Origin: Gammaproteobacteria bacterium
Lineage (GTDB): Bacteria; Pseudomonadota; Gammaproteobacteria; Pseudomonadales; Azotimanducaceae
Assembly (NCBI GenBank): GCA_026708185.1
Contig: JAPOVK010000037.1
Coordinates: 1-64,000, forward strand
Direction: 5' to 3'
Length of the DNA: 64,000 bases
In this document: piece after piece, positions 53,385-64,000 of the stretch
Numbering within the stretch: position 1 is the stretch's first letter
Layout: every line of letters starts with the position of its first letter
Made by a program: the position numbers and the translations under genes
Notes under the pieces: generated by a model
What the model saw: the letters and a program-made list of their open reading frames with translations, nothing else
Told to the model about the DNA's origin: nothing
Databases searched by the model: none

Positions 53385-54211
53385 AGCTGGACTCGGCCGG
53401 TGAACACAAGATTCGCGGGTCCGGAGATTTTAACGTTGGCTCCTGCCCCGTGCCACGTCAGGCGCAGTTCGCCGCCGGGCAGCGCGATCTTGGCGCGCCG
53501 GTCGAGGCGCTTGTGTAGTCTGGCTGCGACCATGGCGGCGCAGGCGCCGCTGCCGCAGGCCAGGGTCTCGCCGACACCGCGTTCGTAGACGCGCAAGCGC
53601 GCCAATCGTCGTCCCACGACCTCCATGAAACCGACGTTGACGGCGTCTGGAAAGGCGTCGTGGCTCTGCAAGGCGCGGCCTATGCCGTCGACGTCCGCCG
53701 CCCGCACGTCATCGACGAAAAGCACTGCGTGGGGATTGCCGATCGACACCGGGGTGAGATCGACGTTCGCGCCTGCCACGTCGATCGAGTAGGAGGATGC
53801 CTGGCACTCAGTGACGAACGGGATGTCTCGAGGGTCGGTGCTCGGCACGCCCATGTCGACTTCGACATCGCCGCTGTCCAGTAGGCGGGTTCGGATCCGT
53901 CCCGTGGGTGTTTGGATGTCCAGATCCCGCTTCACCGTCAAGCCTGCATCGACAACGAAGCGCGCGAAACAGCGCGCGCCGTTGCCGCACTGCTCGGCCT
54001 CGCTGCCGTCGGCGTTGAAGATCCGGTAGCGGAAATCCGCGTCGGGATCGTCCGGGGGCAATACCTCGAGGAACTGGTCGAAGCCGATGCCGGTGCGCCG
54101 ATCCGCCCATGCGCGGATCTGCTCAGCATGGGGATCCGCACGCTGCGTCACCAGGTCCACGATCATGAAGTCGTTGCCGAGGCCGTGCATTTTCGCGAAG
54201 TGAAGTCTCAA
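53381..54211 (-). CDS. dapF: Diaminopimelate epimerase
   Basis: A 276-residue enzyme converting LL- to meso-diaminopimelate for lysine and peptidoglycan. The two active-site cysteines are C75 in EQCGNGARC and the one in ETLACGSGACA near residue 220. MRLHFAKMHGLGNDF is the usual start. The start codon is TTG 54211, with GAG six bases upstream. It is located 32 bp after lysA and is co-directional. Confidence 0.95.
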   Translation of the reverse strand: MRLHFAKMHGLGNDFMIVDLVTQRADPHAEQIRAWADRRTGIGFDQFLEVLPPDDPDADFRYRIFNADGSEAEQCGNGARCFARFVVDAGLTVKRDLDIQTPTGRIRTRLLDSGDVEVDMGVPSTDPRDIPFVTECQASSYSIDVAGANVDLTPVSIGNPHAVLFVDDVRAADVDGIGRALQSHDAFPDAVNVGFMEVVGRRLARLRVYERGVGETLACGSGACAAMVAARLHKRLDRRAKIALPGGELRLTWHGAGANVKISGPANLVFTGRVQL

Positions 54212-54243
54212 CGCTCAAGCCGGCTCTTGGATAGTAAGCAGGA

Positions 54244-55491
54244 TTATACGATGGCCTCGAGGCGCAACAGGTCGCTGATGCTCTCGCGTTGCCGGGCGAT
54301 GGCGAACGCCTCGCCATCGACAAGCACTTCGGGCGGCCGCACGCGCGTATTGTAGTTCGAGCTTTGCACGAAACCGTAGGCGCCGGTCGTGCAGACGGCG
54401 AGCAGGACGCCGGGCTCGAGAGCGAGGTCACGGTTGCGGGCGATGAAGTCGGCGGTTTCGCAAACCGGACCGACGACGTCCCAGCGCAACGGCGGGGCGT
54501 CGTGTCGCACGACCGGTTGAACGTCGTGCCAGGCACCGTACAGGGGCGGCCGGATGAGGTCGTTCATGGCGGCGTCGACCACCGCGAAGTTGCGCGTCCC
54601 GGGGGCCGTCGCCGGCTTCAGGTACTCGACGCGCGTCAGCAGGACGCCGGCCTCGGCGACGAGGTAGCGACCCGGTTCGACGAGCAGTTCGATCGCCCGG
54701 TCGCCGAGGCCGGCCCGCACCATTCGCCCGAACTGCGCCACGTCCAGGCGCTTCTCGTCGCGATAGGTCACGCCGAAGCCGCCGCCGATGTCGACGTGCT
54801 TGAGTGGGATGTCCTCGGCCGCCAACGTGTCGACGAGGTCAGTGAGCGTGGCGAGGGCATCCTGGAACGGTTCGACATCGCCGACCTGCGAGCCGATGTG
54901 GCAGTCGATGCCCACGACGTCGAGCGTGGGCGACGCGTGGGCGCGGCGGTAGAGTTGCCGTGCGAGCGGCGCTGGCACGCCGAATTTGTTCTCCTTGAGT
55001 CCCGTCGAGATGTACGGGTGGGTGTTGGCGTCCACGTCCGGATTGACGCGTACGGAGACCGCGGCGGAGCGACCGACAATCCGGCTCCTCGCCTCGATCC
55101 GCTCGAGTTCCGCTTCGCTCTCGACGTTGAACGTGCCGATTTCGCACTTGATGCCGAAGTCGATTTCGGCGTCGCACTTGCCGACGCCGGAGAATACGAC
55201 GCGTCCCGGGTCGCCGCCGGCGCGCAGCACGCGCTCGAGCTCGCCGGCCGAGACGATGTCGAAACCGGCGCCGAGCTTTGCCAGGCGCGCGAGGATGCTC
55301 AAGTTGCCGTTCGCCTTCACCGCGTAGCAGATGCGGTGATCGATCCCTTGAAGCGCGGCTTCCAGGGCTTGGTAGCGGTCGCGCACGTCGGTCCATGAAT
55401 AGACGTACGCCGGCGTGCCGATGGCGTCGGCGATGCGTGTCAGCGGCACCCCGTCGGCGTGCAGTTCGCCCGCTCGGCGCTCAAACGGCAT
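54244..55491 (-). CDS. lysA: Diaminopimelate decarboxylase
   Basis: A 415-residue PLP enzyme making lysine from meso-diaminopimelate. The PLP lysine is K59 in CYAVKANGN, with HIGSQ, GGGFGV, EPGRYLV and CETADF blocks. Its ATG lies inside the end of lptM (11-bp overlap), so translation is coupled. dapF follows. Confidence 0.95.
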   Translation of the reverse strand: MPFERRAGELHADGVPLTRIADAIGTPAYVYSWTDVRDRYQALEAALQGIDHRICYAVKANGNLSILARLAKLGAGFDIVSAGELERVLRAGGDPGRVVFSGVGKCDAEIDFGIKCEIGTFNVESEAELERIEARSRIVGRSAAVSVRVNPDVDANTHPYISTGLKENKFGVPAPLARQLYRRAHASPTLDVVGIDCHIGSQVGDVEPFQDALATLTDLVDTLAAEDIPLKHVDIGGGFGVTYRDEKRLDVAQFGRMVRAGLGDRAIELLVEPGRYLVAEAGVLLTRVEYLKPATAPGTRNFAVVDAAMNDLIRPPLYGAWHDVQPVVRHDAPPLRWDVVGPVCETADFIARNRDLALEPGVLLAVCTTGAYGFVQSSNYNTRVRPPEVLVDGEAFAIARQRESISDLLRLEAIV

Positions 55492-55600
55492 GGCGTGCTA
55501 GCGGTGCGACGGCCTGCTGGTCGTCGGGAAGCCGCAACGGCCCCTTCTGACCACAGGTGGCGACTGTCATGCAAATCAAGAGAGCGGCCAGCCAGCGCAT
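55481..55600 (-). CDS. lptM: Small lipoprotein LptM (YifL-like)
   Basis: A 39-residue protein starting directly after the argH stop codon. It has a hydrophobic signal (RWLAALLICMTVA), lipobox Cys in VATCGQKGPLRLP, and the characteristic C-G-Q-K-G-P-L sequence. LptM helps assemble the LptD LPS translocon in E. coli and is encoded just upstream of lysA, as here. Confidence 0.87.
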   Translation of the reverse strand: MRWLAALLICMTVATCGQKGPLRLPDDQQAVAPLARHAV

Positions 55601-57052
55601 TCAGATGCGTCGCCTGGCGTCCAAGATCGCCCCGCGCACGGCCTCCGGGGCCGTCCCGCCGAAGTGCCGGCGAGCCGCGACCGAGCCCTCGAGGCTCAGC
55701 ACGGCGTAGACGCTTGCGTCGATCGCGGGGCAAAGTTCCTTGAGCACGGCGAACTCAAGGTCCGCCAACGCCCTGCCTCGCTCGATGGCGACGGCGACGG
55801 CCTTGCCGACGATGGCGTGTGCGTCGCGGAACGGCACGTCCTTGCGCACCAGGTAGTCCGCGAGGTCCGTCGCCGTGGCAAAGCCCTGTTCTGCGGCCGT
55901 ACGCATGGCCGACGGATCGGGTTCCATCGCGGCGATGATCCCGGAGACCGCCTGCAGGCAGTCGAGCAGGGTGTCCGCGGTATCGAAAAGCGGCGGCTTG
56001 TCCTCCTGGTTGTCGCGGTTGTACGCGAGCGGCTGACTCTTCATCAACACCAGGAGGGCATTGAGGGCGCCGATGACACGCCCGCTCTTCCCGCGCACGA
56101 GTTCCGGCACGTCCGGGTTCTTCTTCTGCGGCATGATGCTCGAGCCGGTGCAGTAGCGATCCGGCAAGGTCACGAATCCCCACTGCGGCGACGACCACGC
56201 GACGAGCTCTTCGCACCATCGTGACAGGTGCACGGCGGTGATGCTTGCCGCCGCGCAGAACTCGAGGGCGAAGTCGCGGTCGCTGACGGCGTCCAGCGAG
56301 TTGGCCGCCGGGGCGTCGAAACCAAGCTCCTTGGCGGTCAGCGTGCGATCGACGGGAAAGCTCGTTCCCGCCAATGCGGCAGAGCCTAACGGCGAGATGT
56401 TGACCCGCTTGCGGCAGTCGCGGAAGCGCTCCCGGTCCCGGTGCGCCATCTCGAACCACGCCATCAGGTGGTGCGCGAACGTCACCGGTTGCGCGGTCTG
56501 CAAGTGCGTATAGCCGGGCATCACCGTTTCGGTGTGGGCATCGGCTAAGTCGGTCAGCCGGGTAAGAACCTCCGACAGCTGCGCGTCGACGTCGTCGACA
56601 GCCTCGCGCAACCACAGGCGGATGTCCGTCGCGACCTGGTCATTGCGCGAGCGGCCCGTGTGCAGCTTCTTGCCGGCTTCGCCGATGCGCTCGACGAGCC
56701 GCGACTCGATGTTCATGTGCACGTCCTCCAGCGCCGGGTCCCAGGAGAACGTGCCTTGTTCGATCTCGGTGCGGATGTCGGTCAGGCCGCCGACGATGGC
56801 GTCCCGCTCGGCGGCGGTGAGGACGCCGATGTCATGGAGCATGCGGGCGTGGGCCTGCGATCCCGCGATGTCCTGCCGGTAGAGGCGTTTATCGACGTCC
56901 ACGGATGAGGTGAAGCGGGCGACGAACGCGTCCGTCGGCTCGGTGAAACGCCCACCCCACATCCTGTTCCCAACGTCGGGCTCGTTTGCAGGGGACGGGC
57001 TGGCAGCGTTGCGCGCGCGTTCGGCGTTGGTGGGGTTCTTTTCGTGCGGCAT
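55601..57052 (-). CDS. argH: Argininosuccinate lyase
   Basis: A 483-residue enzyme releasing arginine and fumarate from argininosuccinate. The lyase signature [11 protein letters not shown] is at about 299-309, with [11 protein letters not shown] and [11 protein letters not shown] blocks. The family N-terminus MWGGRFTEP begins at Met31 (56962); the preceding 30 residues are extra, and the ATG at 57052 has no ribosome site, so the true start may be 56962. It is immediately followed by lptM. Confidence 0.93.
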   Translation of the reverse strand: MPHEKNPTNAERARNAASPSPANEPDVGNRMWGGRFTEPTDAFVARFTSSVDVDKRLYRQDIAGSQAHARMLHDIGVLTAAERDAIVGGLTDIRTEIEQGTFSWDPALEDVHMNIESRLVERIGEAGKKLHTGRSRNDQVATDIRLWLREAVDDVDAQLSEVLTRLTDLADAHTETVMPGYTHLQTAQPVTFAHHLMAWFEMAHRDRERFRDCRKRVNISPLGSAALAGTSFPVDRTLTAKELGFDAPAANSLDAVSDRDFALEFCAAASITAVHLSRWCEELVAWSSPQWGFVTLPDRYCTGSSIMPQKKNPDVPELVRGKSGRVIGALNALLVLMKSQPLAYNRDNQEDKPPLFDTADTLLDCLQAVSGIIAAMEPDPSAMRTAAEQGFATATDLADYLVRKDVPFRDAHAIVGKAVAVAIERGRALADLEFAVLKELCPAIDASVYAVLSLEGSVAARRHFGGTAPEAVRGAILDARRRI

Positions 57053-57150
57053 CGTGGAAGCGCCGGAGGTCGGATGCGGGGCGGCGCGTTTTCGGCGAGT
57101 CTTGGATAGTATAGCGGCGCTTGAGAACCTTTGGATGCGGCTTCCCAGCC
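57053..57150. promoter_or_regulatory. Divergent argH/hemC promoter region
   Basis: About 98 bp between divergent genes. No strong consensus promoter could be assigned, though TATAGCGGCGC near 57111 on the plus strand may include a -10 for hemC. Confidence 0.35.
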
Positions 57151-58077
57151 ATGCGCAGGATCCGGATCGCTACCCGTCGCAGCCGACTCGCCATGACGCA
57201 GACGCAGTTCGTCGCGTCCCTCCTGAAGGTCCGTGAGCCGGCGCTCCAGGTGGAACTTGTGAGAATCACCTCGCAAGGCGACCGCGACCAGTCGCCGTCC
57301 CTTGCGCAGGCGGGCGGCAAGAGTTCGTTCGTAGGCGCCCTTGAGGAGGCCGTGCGGGATGGCCGCGCCGACTTGGCCGTGCACAGCATGAAGGACGTTG
57401 CCGTGCGGGTACCGGACGAGTTCGCGCTGCATACATTCGGCCCCCGTGCCGACGTCCGCGATGCGTTGGTGGCCAACGGTACCGCCGTGGCACTCACCGC
57501 GTTGCCCTGCGGTGCTCGCGTGGGCACGGCGAGCATTCGGCGGCGAGCCCTGTTGCTGACACTGCGTCGCGACCTCGAGGTCGTACCCGTCCGGGGCAAC
57601 GTGGACACGCGCCTCGACCGTCTCGATGCGGGCGGCTACCACGCCTTGCTGCTCGCCTGCGCCGGCTTGGACCGGTTGGGACTTGGCGAGCGGATCGGAC
57701 AGCGCGTTGACGCGGGAGTCCTCGTTCCTGCTCCCGGACAGGGTGCCTTGGCCGTCGAGTACCTGGCCGGGCGCGAAGACCTCGACGCCTTGGTCCGCAC
57801 CGGTGTGGACCGCGAGGTGGAACGCGCGGTCGCGGCGGAGCGGCAGGTGACTTGGCGGCTTGGTGCCGACTGCGCCATGCCATTCGGTGCCTTTTGCGCG
57901 GTGCGCGACGGCGAACTCGCGCTGACGACCGTTGCAGCCGACCCCGACGGCACGCGCATGCTGCGCGTCGAGCTAAGCGGCGACGACCCGGTGGCGCTCG
58001 GCGACGATGCGGCAGCGCGGTTGCGCAAACTCGGGGTCGGTGACCTGCTCGGCACTCGTGCCGATGACGACGGTTGA
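57151..58077 (+). CDS. hemC: Hydroxymethylbilane synthase (porphobilinogen deaminase)
   Basis: A 308-residue enzyme that polymerises four porphobilinogens into hydroxymethylbilane. The dipyrromethane cofactor cysteine is C241 in [42 protein letters not shown] and RRRALLL are the substrate and cofactor arginine/lysine blocks. It is coupled to hemD (TGATG). Confidence 0.95.
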   Translation: MRRIRIATRRSRLAMTQTQFVASLLKVREPALQVELVRITSQGDRDQSPSLAQAGGKSSFVGALEEAVRDGRADLAVHSMKDVAVRVPDEFALHTFGPRADVRDALVANGTAVALTALPCGARVGTASIRRRALLLTLRRDLEVVPVRGNVDTRLDRLDAGGYHALLLACAGLDRLGLGERIGQRVDAGVLVPAPGQGALAVEYLAGREDLDALVRTGVDREVERAVAAERQVTWRLGADCAMPFGAFCAVRDGELALTTVAADPDGTRMLRVELSGDDPVALGDDAAARLRKLGVGDLLGTRADDDG

Positions 58078-58757
58078 TGCGGATCTGGGTGACCAGGACC
58101 GAGCCGGGCGCCAGCCGTTTGTCGCGACGACTGACCTGCGCCGGGCATGCCGTTCTCAACGCCCCGGTGCTGAACATCGAGGCCACGTCGAATGTTGCCC
58201 CGACAGGGTGCTTCGACTTCGTCCTGTTCGTATCCAGCCATGCCGTGGAGCGCGCCTTCGCGACCGGTTGGGGTCCTGCGCTTTCCCCAGGGGTCGCCGC
58301 CGGAATCGGCAGGTCGGCGGAGATCGCATTGCACAGGCGAGGCATCCGAACGAGGCTTTGCGGCGTGGCCGATGCTGCGGCGGTGACGCGCGCGCTGGTG
58401 ACACCGCCGCCGCGGACCTTGGTCGTCAAGGGCGAAGGCGGGCGCGATGTCGTGCAGAATTGGGTGCGCTCGCATGGCGCATCCGCCGCGGAGTGGGACG
58501 TCTACAGGCGCGTGCCCGCGAAACCGGTTCTCGACGACGAGCGCATCGATGCCATCGTCGCGGCGAGCGGTGACGGCTTGCGCGAGATCGCGGAAATCTG
58601 GTTCGCCGGCGGGCGCGGCGGCAGTGTCCACCTGCTGGTGCCGTCGTCGCGGGTGGCGGGTCTCGCCGTCGCCTGCGGGTTCGACAACGCCGTCGTGACC
58701 GCTGGTGCCGCGGACGACGCCGTCGTGGCGGCGCTTCTGAAGCTGCGGGAGGGTTGA
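58077..58757 (+). CDS. hemD: Uroporphyrinogen-III synthase
   Basis: A 226-residue HemD closing hydroxymethylbilane to uroporphyrinogen III. The family is poorly conserved; recognisable parts are WVTRTEPGASRLSRRL, VLFVSSHAVERAF, LVVKGEGGRDVV and the position after hemC. It overlaps the hemC stop by one base and is followed by hemX. Confidence 0.9.
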   Translation: MRIWVTRTEPGASRLSRRLTCAGHAVLNAPVLNIEATSNVAPTGCFDFVLFVSSHAVERAFATGWGPALSPGVAAGIGRSAEIALHRRGIRTRLCGVADAAAVTRALVTPPPRTLVVKGEGGRDVVQNWVRSHGASAAEWDVYRRVPAKPVLDDERIDAIVAASGDGLREIAEIWFAGGRGGSVHLLVPSSRVAGLAVACGFDNAVVTAGAADDAVVAALLKLREG

Positions 58758-58758
58758 G

Positions 58759-59838
58759 TTGGCGGAATTCGAGGACATCGACACACCGACCCCCGAGCCG
58801 CGCACGGCGCCCGTGCCGCGTGCGCCCCGCCGCGGCCTGGGGTTGTTGGCTTGTGTGCTGGCGTTGGCGGCGTTGGCGTGCAGCGGCTACCTCTATTGGC
58901 AACTTGTTTGGAGGGCTGGCGACGATATCGACGCGCGCTTCGCCGAGCTTGAGGCCGAAGTCGCTCGCGAAAGGAACGAGCGCGCTGCCACGGACGAAGC
59001 GGCGCGCGCCGAGCGCGAGCAACTCGCCGACGACTTGGCCGCGCAGGTGCAGGTGCTCGCGACCACGCGCGCAGCCCAGGCGCGGTCGACAGCCGCCAAA
59101 ACCGTGCCTGCTTCGGTCGTGCCGCGAGATTGGCAACTTGCGGAGGTCGAGTACCTGCTTCGCCTCGCCAACATGCGCGTGCGCCTGGAACGCGATGCCG
59201 ACGGTGCGACGGACGTGCTCTCGGCCGCCGATGAGATCCTCGCGCGGATCGACGACTTCGCCTTCCACGAAGTGCGCAGGTTGTTGGCTGACGAGACGGC
59301 GTCCCTGCGTGCTTTCGAGGGGGCCGATGTGGCGGGGTTGTACTTGCGGCTCGAGGCGGCCAAGGGCTTGATCGATCAGTTGCCGTTGCGGCTCCCGGAA
59401 TACGTCGGCGGTGCCGACGAGCGGGACCGTGACGATGGAGGATCGGCGGGCGCGCCACCAGACGACGAACGCTCGCTTTTCGAAGCGCTGCTCGCGCGCG
59501 CGGACGGCCTGGTTCGTTTCCGCCGCCACGACCTCGACGCGCGCCGCCCGTTGTTGCCAGCGAACGAGGTGGAGGAACTCGAACGACACCTGCGCTTGGC
59601 CTTGGACCGGGCGCAACTCGCCGCCTTGCGCCGCGACCAGGCGATCTTCACCGCCAGTCTGTCGGCCGCTCGCGACACCCTGGACGCGTTCGTGGACCCG
59701 ACCCGGGACGCGGCCGCCGCACTGGGCACGGAAATCGAGGCGCTGCTCGCCATGGATCTCGCGAAGCCCCTGCCGGACATCTCCGGCTCGCTGACCGAAC
59801 TCCGGGACCTTCGCCAGGTCACGGCCGAAGACGGCTGA
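58759..59838 (+). CDS. hemX: HemX-like membrane protein
   Basis: A 359-residue HemX, N-terminal cytoplasmic Pro-rich segment, one transmembrane helix (about 29-48, LGLLACVLALAALACSGYLY), then a coiled-coil periplasmic region (about 60-110) and the conserved WQLAEVEYLLRLANMRVRLERDA block. Its enzymatic assignment as a uroporphyrinogen methyltransferase is not supported by motifs; a scaffolding role is usually assumed. TTG start one base after the hemD stop. Confidence 0.9.
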   Translation: MAEFEDIDTPTPEPRTAPVPRAPRRGLGLLACVLALAALACSGYLYWQLVWRAGDDIDARFAELEAEVARERNERAATDEAARAEREQLADDLAAQVQVLATTRAAQARSTAAKTVPASVVPRDWQLAEVEYLLRLANMRVRLERDADGATDVLSAADEILARIDDFAFHEVRRLLADETASLRAFEGADVAGLYLRLEAAKGLIDQLPLRLPEYVGGADERDRDDGGSAGAPPDDERSLFEALLARADGLVRFRRHDLDARRPLLPANEVEELERHLRLALDRAQLAALRRDQAIFTASLSAARDTLDAFVDPTRDAAAALGTEIEALLAMDLAKPLPDISGSLTELRDLRQVTAEDG

Positions 59839-61022
59839 TGTTTTTCTGGCTCGTCCTGTTGGCCGCCGCCTTGGCGGTAGGTGGCTTGTTGGCGGCGGCG
59901 ATGCTGCACGACCCGGGTTACGTCCTGGTGGCGTACGGCGGCATCACCTTGGAGACCAGCTTGTGGCTTGCGCTCGGCGCCCTGGTCGCATTGTGGCTGA
60001 CTGTTGCCGTCGTGGCCTCGCTGATTCGACGCTCTCGGGCTGGCGGTACGCGATTGGCGGGCTGGGTGCGTCTACGCCGATCGACGGCGGTTCGCACGCG
60101 GTCCGTCCAGGGAGCGATGCTCTTGGCCGAGCAGCGCTGGCGCGATGCCGAACAGGTCTTGCTCGAGGCGGCGGAGAAAGGCGACGCCGGGCTCGCCGAC
60201 TATCTCGGTGCGGCCCGGGCGGCCAACGCCGGGAACCGGTTCGAACAGCGCGACCGCATACTCGACCAAGCCAAGACCGCTCTGCCCGAGGCGTCGTTCG
60301 CGGTCGACCTCGTCCGCTCGGAACTGCAGCAGCAGGGCGGCCAGTGGCGACGCAGCGTCGCGACGCTGGAAGCGTTGCGCGGCCAGGCCCCCCGCCATCC
60401 GGTCGTCCTCATGCGCCTGTTCGGAGCCCACAAGGCGCTCGCGGACTGGCAGGCGGTCGCCGACCTCGCGAACGCGCTGCCGACAGAGGCGGGCGCGGAT
60501 CTCGACACGGTGCAGGTGGCTGTCTGGCGAGCCCGGCTCGGTAGTTCCCAGCATAGCGGCGACAGCTCGCTGCACGTCCGAAACACGTGGAAGGCGATGC
60601 CGAAGCGGCTGCACGACAACGAGGAACTGTTGCTCGAATACGCGGAATTGGCGGCGCCGACCGATGCCGAGGCGGCCTTGCGCCAAGGACTGCAGCGACA
60701 TTGGCGGGCATCGTGGGTGCGCCGCTACGGCACGCTTGCCGGCGATGTCGCCAAGCGACGCAAGGAGGCGGGGAGCTGGCTCGCCGCCCATCCCGGGGAC
60801 GCCGACCTCCAACTCACGTTGGGTCGCCTGGCAGTCGCCGACGGCGACGTCGATCAAGCACGGACACACTTCGAGGCCAGCTTGCAGGCCCGGCGGGATG
60901 CCGAGACGTTGGTTGAATTGGCGGGTCTAGCCGACGAGTCTGGCGATCAGGCTCTGGCCAATGGCTACTACCGCGAAGCGCTGGAGAACAGTCGGGCCTT
61001 AAGCGCCCGTGCGCAGGCCTAG
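59838..61022 (+). CDS. hemY: HemY-like membrane protein
   Basis: A 394-residue HemY, with two N-terminal transmembrane helices around the family signature [19 protein letters not shown], then TPR-like repeats. It takes part in late heme synthesis by an unclear mechanism and is distinct from protoporphyrinogen oxidase. ATG 59838 shares its first base with the hemX stop. Ends in a four-base overlap with rho on the other strand. Confidence 0.93.
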   Translation: MFFWLVLLAAALAVGGLLAAAMLHDPGYVLVAYGGITLETSLWLALGALVALWLTVAVVASLIRRSRAGGTRLAGWVRLRRSTAVRTRSVQGAMLLAEQRWRDAEQVLLEAAEKGDAGLADYLGAARAANAGNRFEQRDRILDQAKTALPEASFAVDLVRSELQQQGGQWRRSVATLEALRGQAPRHPVVLMRLFGAHKALADWQAVADLANALPTEAGADLDTVQVAVWRARLGSSQHSGDSSLHVRNTWKAMPKRLHDNEELLLEYAELAAPTDAEAALRQGLQRHWRASWVRRYGTLAGDVAKRRKEAGSWLAAHPGDADLQLTLGRLAVADGDVDQARTHFEASLQARRDAETLVELAGLADESGDQALANGYYREALENSRALSARAQA

Positions 61023-62281
61023 CGTCCCCGCATCGACGAGAAGAACTGCTCGTTCGTCTTGGTTTCCTTGAGCTTGTCGACCATGAACTCGATGGCGGCG
61101 ATGTCGTCCATGTCGTGCAGGAGCTTACGCAGGATCCAGACGCGCTGCAGTTCGTCCTCGGGCAGAAGTCGCTCCTCGCGCCGGGTGCCGGACCGGCGGA
61201 TATTGATGGCCGGCCAAACGCGTTTCTCGGCGATCTTCCGCTCGAGGTGGATTTCCAAGTTGCCGCGGCCCTTGAACTCCTCGTAGATCACCTCGTCCAT
61301 CTTCGAGCCCGTGTCGATCAACGCGGTGGCGATGATCGACAGGCTCCCGCCTTCCACGAAGTTGCGCGCGGCGCCGTAGAAGCGCTTGGGCCGCTCCAGC
61401 GCATTGGCGTCCACGCCCCCGGTCAACACCTTGCCGGACGACGGCACGATCGTGTTGTAGGCACGTGCCAGGCGGGTGATGGAGTCGAGCAGGATGACGA
61501 CGTCCTTTTGGTGCTCGACGAGGCGCTTGGCCTTCTCGATGACCATCTCCGCGACCTGCACGTGCCGCGACGGGGGCTCGTCGAACGTGCTTGCCACGAC
61601 CTCGCCGCGGACCATGCGGCGCATGTCCGTCACCTCCTCGGGGCGCTCGTCGATCAACAGCACGATCAGCACGACGTCGGGGTTGTTGGCGGCGATGGAG
61701 TCGGCGATGTTCTGCAGCATCAGGGTCTTGCCGGCCTTCGGCGGTGAGACGATCAGGGCTCGCTGACCCTTGCCGATCGGTGCGATCAGATCCACGATCC
61801 GGGACGACAGGTCCTGGGTCGTTCCGTTGCCGCGTTCCAGCGTGAGGCGTTCGTCGGGGAAGTCCGGTGTCAGGTTCTCGAAGAGGATCTTCTGCTTCTT
61901 GGAGTTCGGCTCGCTGAAGTTGACCTCGTCGATCTTGAGTAGCGCGAAGTAACGCTCTCCGCCGCCCTTGGGTGGTCTGATCTTGCCGGCGATGCCGTCG
62001 CCCGTGCGCAGGTTGAAGCGCCGGATCTGGTTCTGCGAGACGTAGATGTCGTCCGGACCGGCGAGGTACGAGCCGTCGGCGGAGCGCAGGAAGCCGAATC
62101 CGTCGGGCAGGATTTCGAGGGTCCCTTCGCCGTAGATGTCGTCGCCGTTGGTGGCCTGCTTGCGCAGGATGGCGGCGACGACTTCGTTCTTGCGCGATCG
62201 CGCAAGGTTGTCGAGGCCCATGCCGCGGGCCATTTCGACGAGTTCGCCGACGGGTTTGCGTTTCAGGTCTGTGAGGTTCAT
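61019..62281 (-). CDS. rho: Transcription termination factor Rho
   Basis: A 420-residue RNA-dependent ATPase helicase. The N-terminal RNA-binding fold is [20 protein letters not shown] with GFGFLRS; the P-loop is [11 protein letters not shown]; the Q-loop and R-loop blocks ([18 protein letters not shown]) are intact. ATG 62281 starts the usual Rho N-terminus. It lies downstream of trxA with a 165-bp leader that may hold its autoregulatory sequence. Confidence 0.97.
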   Translation of the reverse strand: MNLTDLKRKPVGELVEMARGMGLDNLARSRKNEVVAAILRKQATNGDDIYGEGTLEILPDGFGFLRSADGSYLAGPDDIYVSQNQIRRFNLRTGDGIAGKIRPPKGGGERYFALLKIDEVNFSEPNSKKQKILFENLTPDFPDERLTLERGNGTTQDLSSRIVDLIAPIGKGQRALIVSPPKAGKTLMLQNIADSIAANNPDVVLIVLLIDERPEEVTDMRRMVRGEVVASTFDEPPSRHVQVAEMVIEKAKRLVEHQKDVVILLDSITRLARAYNTIVPSSGKVLTGGVDANALERPKRFYGAARNFVEGGSLSIIATALIDTGSKMDEVIYEEFKGRGNLEIHLERKIAEKRVWPAINIRRSGTRREERLLPEDELQRVWILRKLLHDMDDIAAIEFMVDKLKETKTNEQFFSSMRGR

Positions 62282-62446
62282 GGCGGGTCTTTCAGTGCTT
62301 CGGGGGCTGGCTCGATCGGCCGGGGGGCGCGTGGAGGGGCGCGTACCTTGGGAGTCTGGGTGGGAGCCGGCAGCGTTCGATCGCGCCGTGGCGGATGACT
62401 TTAACACCGGGGAATCGACCGCGTCCACTTACCGCGGATGACGCGG
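62282..62446. other. Leader between trxA and rho
   Basis: A 165-bp untranslated stretch. In many bacteria rho is autoregulated through its leader. No hairpin with a U-tract was recognised here. Confidence 0.35.
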
Positions 62447-62773
62447 CTAGATGTTGCTGTCGAGGAACGCCGCGAGTTGCGACTTGGACAGCGCGCCAAC
62501 CTTGGTCGCCTCGACTTCGCCGTTGCGGAACAGCATCAGGGTGGGGATGCCGCGAATGCCGTACTTGGGTGGCGTTTGCGCATTGGCGTCGATGTCGAGC
62601 TTGCATACTTGGACGCGGTCCGAGTACTCCTCCGCGATCTCCTCGAGGATCGGGGCGATCATCTTGCACGGTCCGCACCACTCGGCCCAGTAGTCGACGA
62701 GTACGGGTTTGTCGGCACCGAGGACTTTGTCGTTCCAGTCGGCATCGGTGACGTGTTGAATATGATCCGACAT
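62447..62773 (-). CDS. trxA: Thioredoxin 1
   Basis: A 108-residue thioredoxin with the redox motif W-C33-G-P-C36 in [15 protein letters not shown], cis-Pro region RGIPTLMLF, and standard length. It reduces disulfides of ribonucleotide reductase, methionine sulfoxide reductase and others. trxA followed by rho is the typical order in gammaproteobacteria. Confidence 0.97.
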   Translation of the reverse strand: MSDHIQHVTDADWNDKVLGADKPVLVDYWAEWCGPCKMIAPILEEIAEEYSDRVQVCKLDIDANAQTPPKYGIRGIPTLMLFRNGEVEATKVGALSKSQLAAFLDSNI

Positions 62774-62959
62774 TGCGGCTCTCCTTGACGAATGGATCGT
62801 GAGGTTGGCGTGCGATCTGCGTTGGACGAACGGCGCTTGAAACGCTATAGCGGCGACCTCAAGTCGGACACATAAGAGTTCGCGGTCACCGTTCCTCGCG
62901 AACTATAAGCAAAACCGGCGGTGGACCGCAACGCGTGGAAATCCCCGTGCCGCTCGCCC
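62774..62959. other. Intergenic region between hemB and trxA
   Basis: A 186-bp stretch without a gene. It must contain the trxA promoter on the minus strand (TATAGC near 62848 is a possible -10, without a matching -35). Confidence 0.35.
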
Positions 62960-63949
<990 letters not shown>

Positions 63950-64000
63950 CTACCAAACGAGGTTGAGCAGCGTGCCGGCTGGCGCGGCGTTGCCGCTTGC

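Overview
ORGANISM. This is GC-rich, densely packed bacterial chromosome. Gene order points to a gammaproteobacterium: argH-lptM-lysA-dapF-DUF484-xerC-yigB, hemC-hemD-hemX-hemY, hemB, trxA next to rho, and rppH directly upstream of ptsP. These arrangements are typical of that class; the exact lineage cannot be named from sequence alone. Three type I sulfatases with a formylglycine-generating enzyme, a sialidase and several acyl-CoA enzymes suggest a heterotroph feeding on sulfated or complex organic matter, possibly marine or host-associated (inference). No tRNA, rRNA, prophage, insertion sequence or CRISPR array was recognised.

LAYOUT. 1-539: 3' end of a serine hydrolase interrupted by in-frame 45-bp repeats. 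661-4085: MoxR/ChlI-like AAA+ ATPase with its VWA partner. 4082-7069 (minus): MFS exporter, small P-loop kinase, acyl-CoA dehydrogenase. 7107-11808 (plus): coupled run of MaoC dehydratase, CitE-like lyase, enoyl-CoA hydratase homologue, sialidase, CinA-like protein and an atypical SDR. 11855-18930: broken CPBP protease, TauD-type dioxygenase, Tat-exported esterase, VapBC-type toxin-antitoxin, NHL propeller, Fic protein with an altered motif, epimerase. 18991-22491: DUF35/thiolase pair, small HAD protein, sulfatase. 22504-24847 (minus): FAD oxidoreductase and EamA transporter. 24942: potassium channel. 25679-29296 (minus): sulfatase-FGE-sulfatase operon. 29539-31447: yacG, a decayed HicA/DUF1902 module, dihydroflavonol-reductase-like SDR. 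31583-36868: SMP-30 lipoprotein, then on minus lgt-folA-S9 peptidase-NAD kinase-like, all overlapping. 36925-41016: NRDE protein, SDR, FMO-type monooxygenase, double-hotdog protein. 41043-45304 (minus): ptsP, rppH, CaiB-type CoA transferase. 45417-49995: DUF255 protein, serine hydrolase, MFS transporter. 50166-57052 (minus): Rpn-like fragment, then the yigB-xerC-DUF484-dapF-lysA-lptM-argH cluster. 57151-63940: hemCDXY (plus), then rho, trxA and hemB (minus).

HOW IT WORKS TOGETHER. Most genes are translationally coupled (ATGA, GTGA or TTGA overlaps) and convergent neighbours often overlap at their stop codons, leaving no room for intrinsic terminators. Tetrapyrrole synthesis (hemB, C, D, X, Y) and lysine/arginine synthesis form the housekeeping right end. 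The left and middle parts are accessory catabolism and transport.

MOST UNUSUAL SIGNAL. A 45-bp unit containing a 9-bp-stem palindrome is tandemly repeated in two unrelated genes 51 kb apart: six perfect-length copies form the C-terminal tail of xerC, and at least two copies plus a partial one lie inside the serine hydrolase at the left edge. Both use the same reading frame and give the same 15-residue peptide (EPSAGEREG-APR-K). A third gene, rppH, has a different 12-bp-arm palindrome in an extended C-terminal tail, beside a similar CCCTCGCATG motif. This looks like a family of protein-coding palindromic repeats. Several genes also appear broken or non-canonical (CPBP protease, HicA, an AUA-start transporter), reflecting either decay or residual assembly indels.
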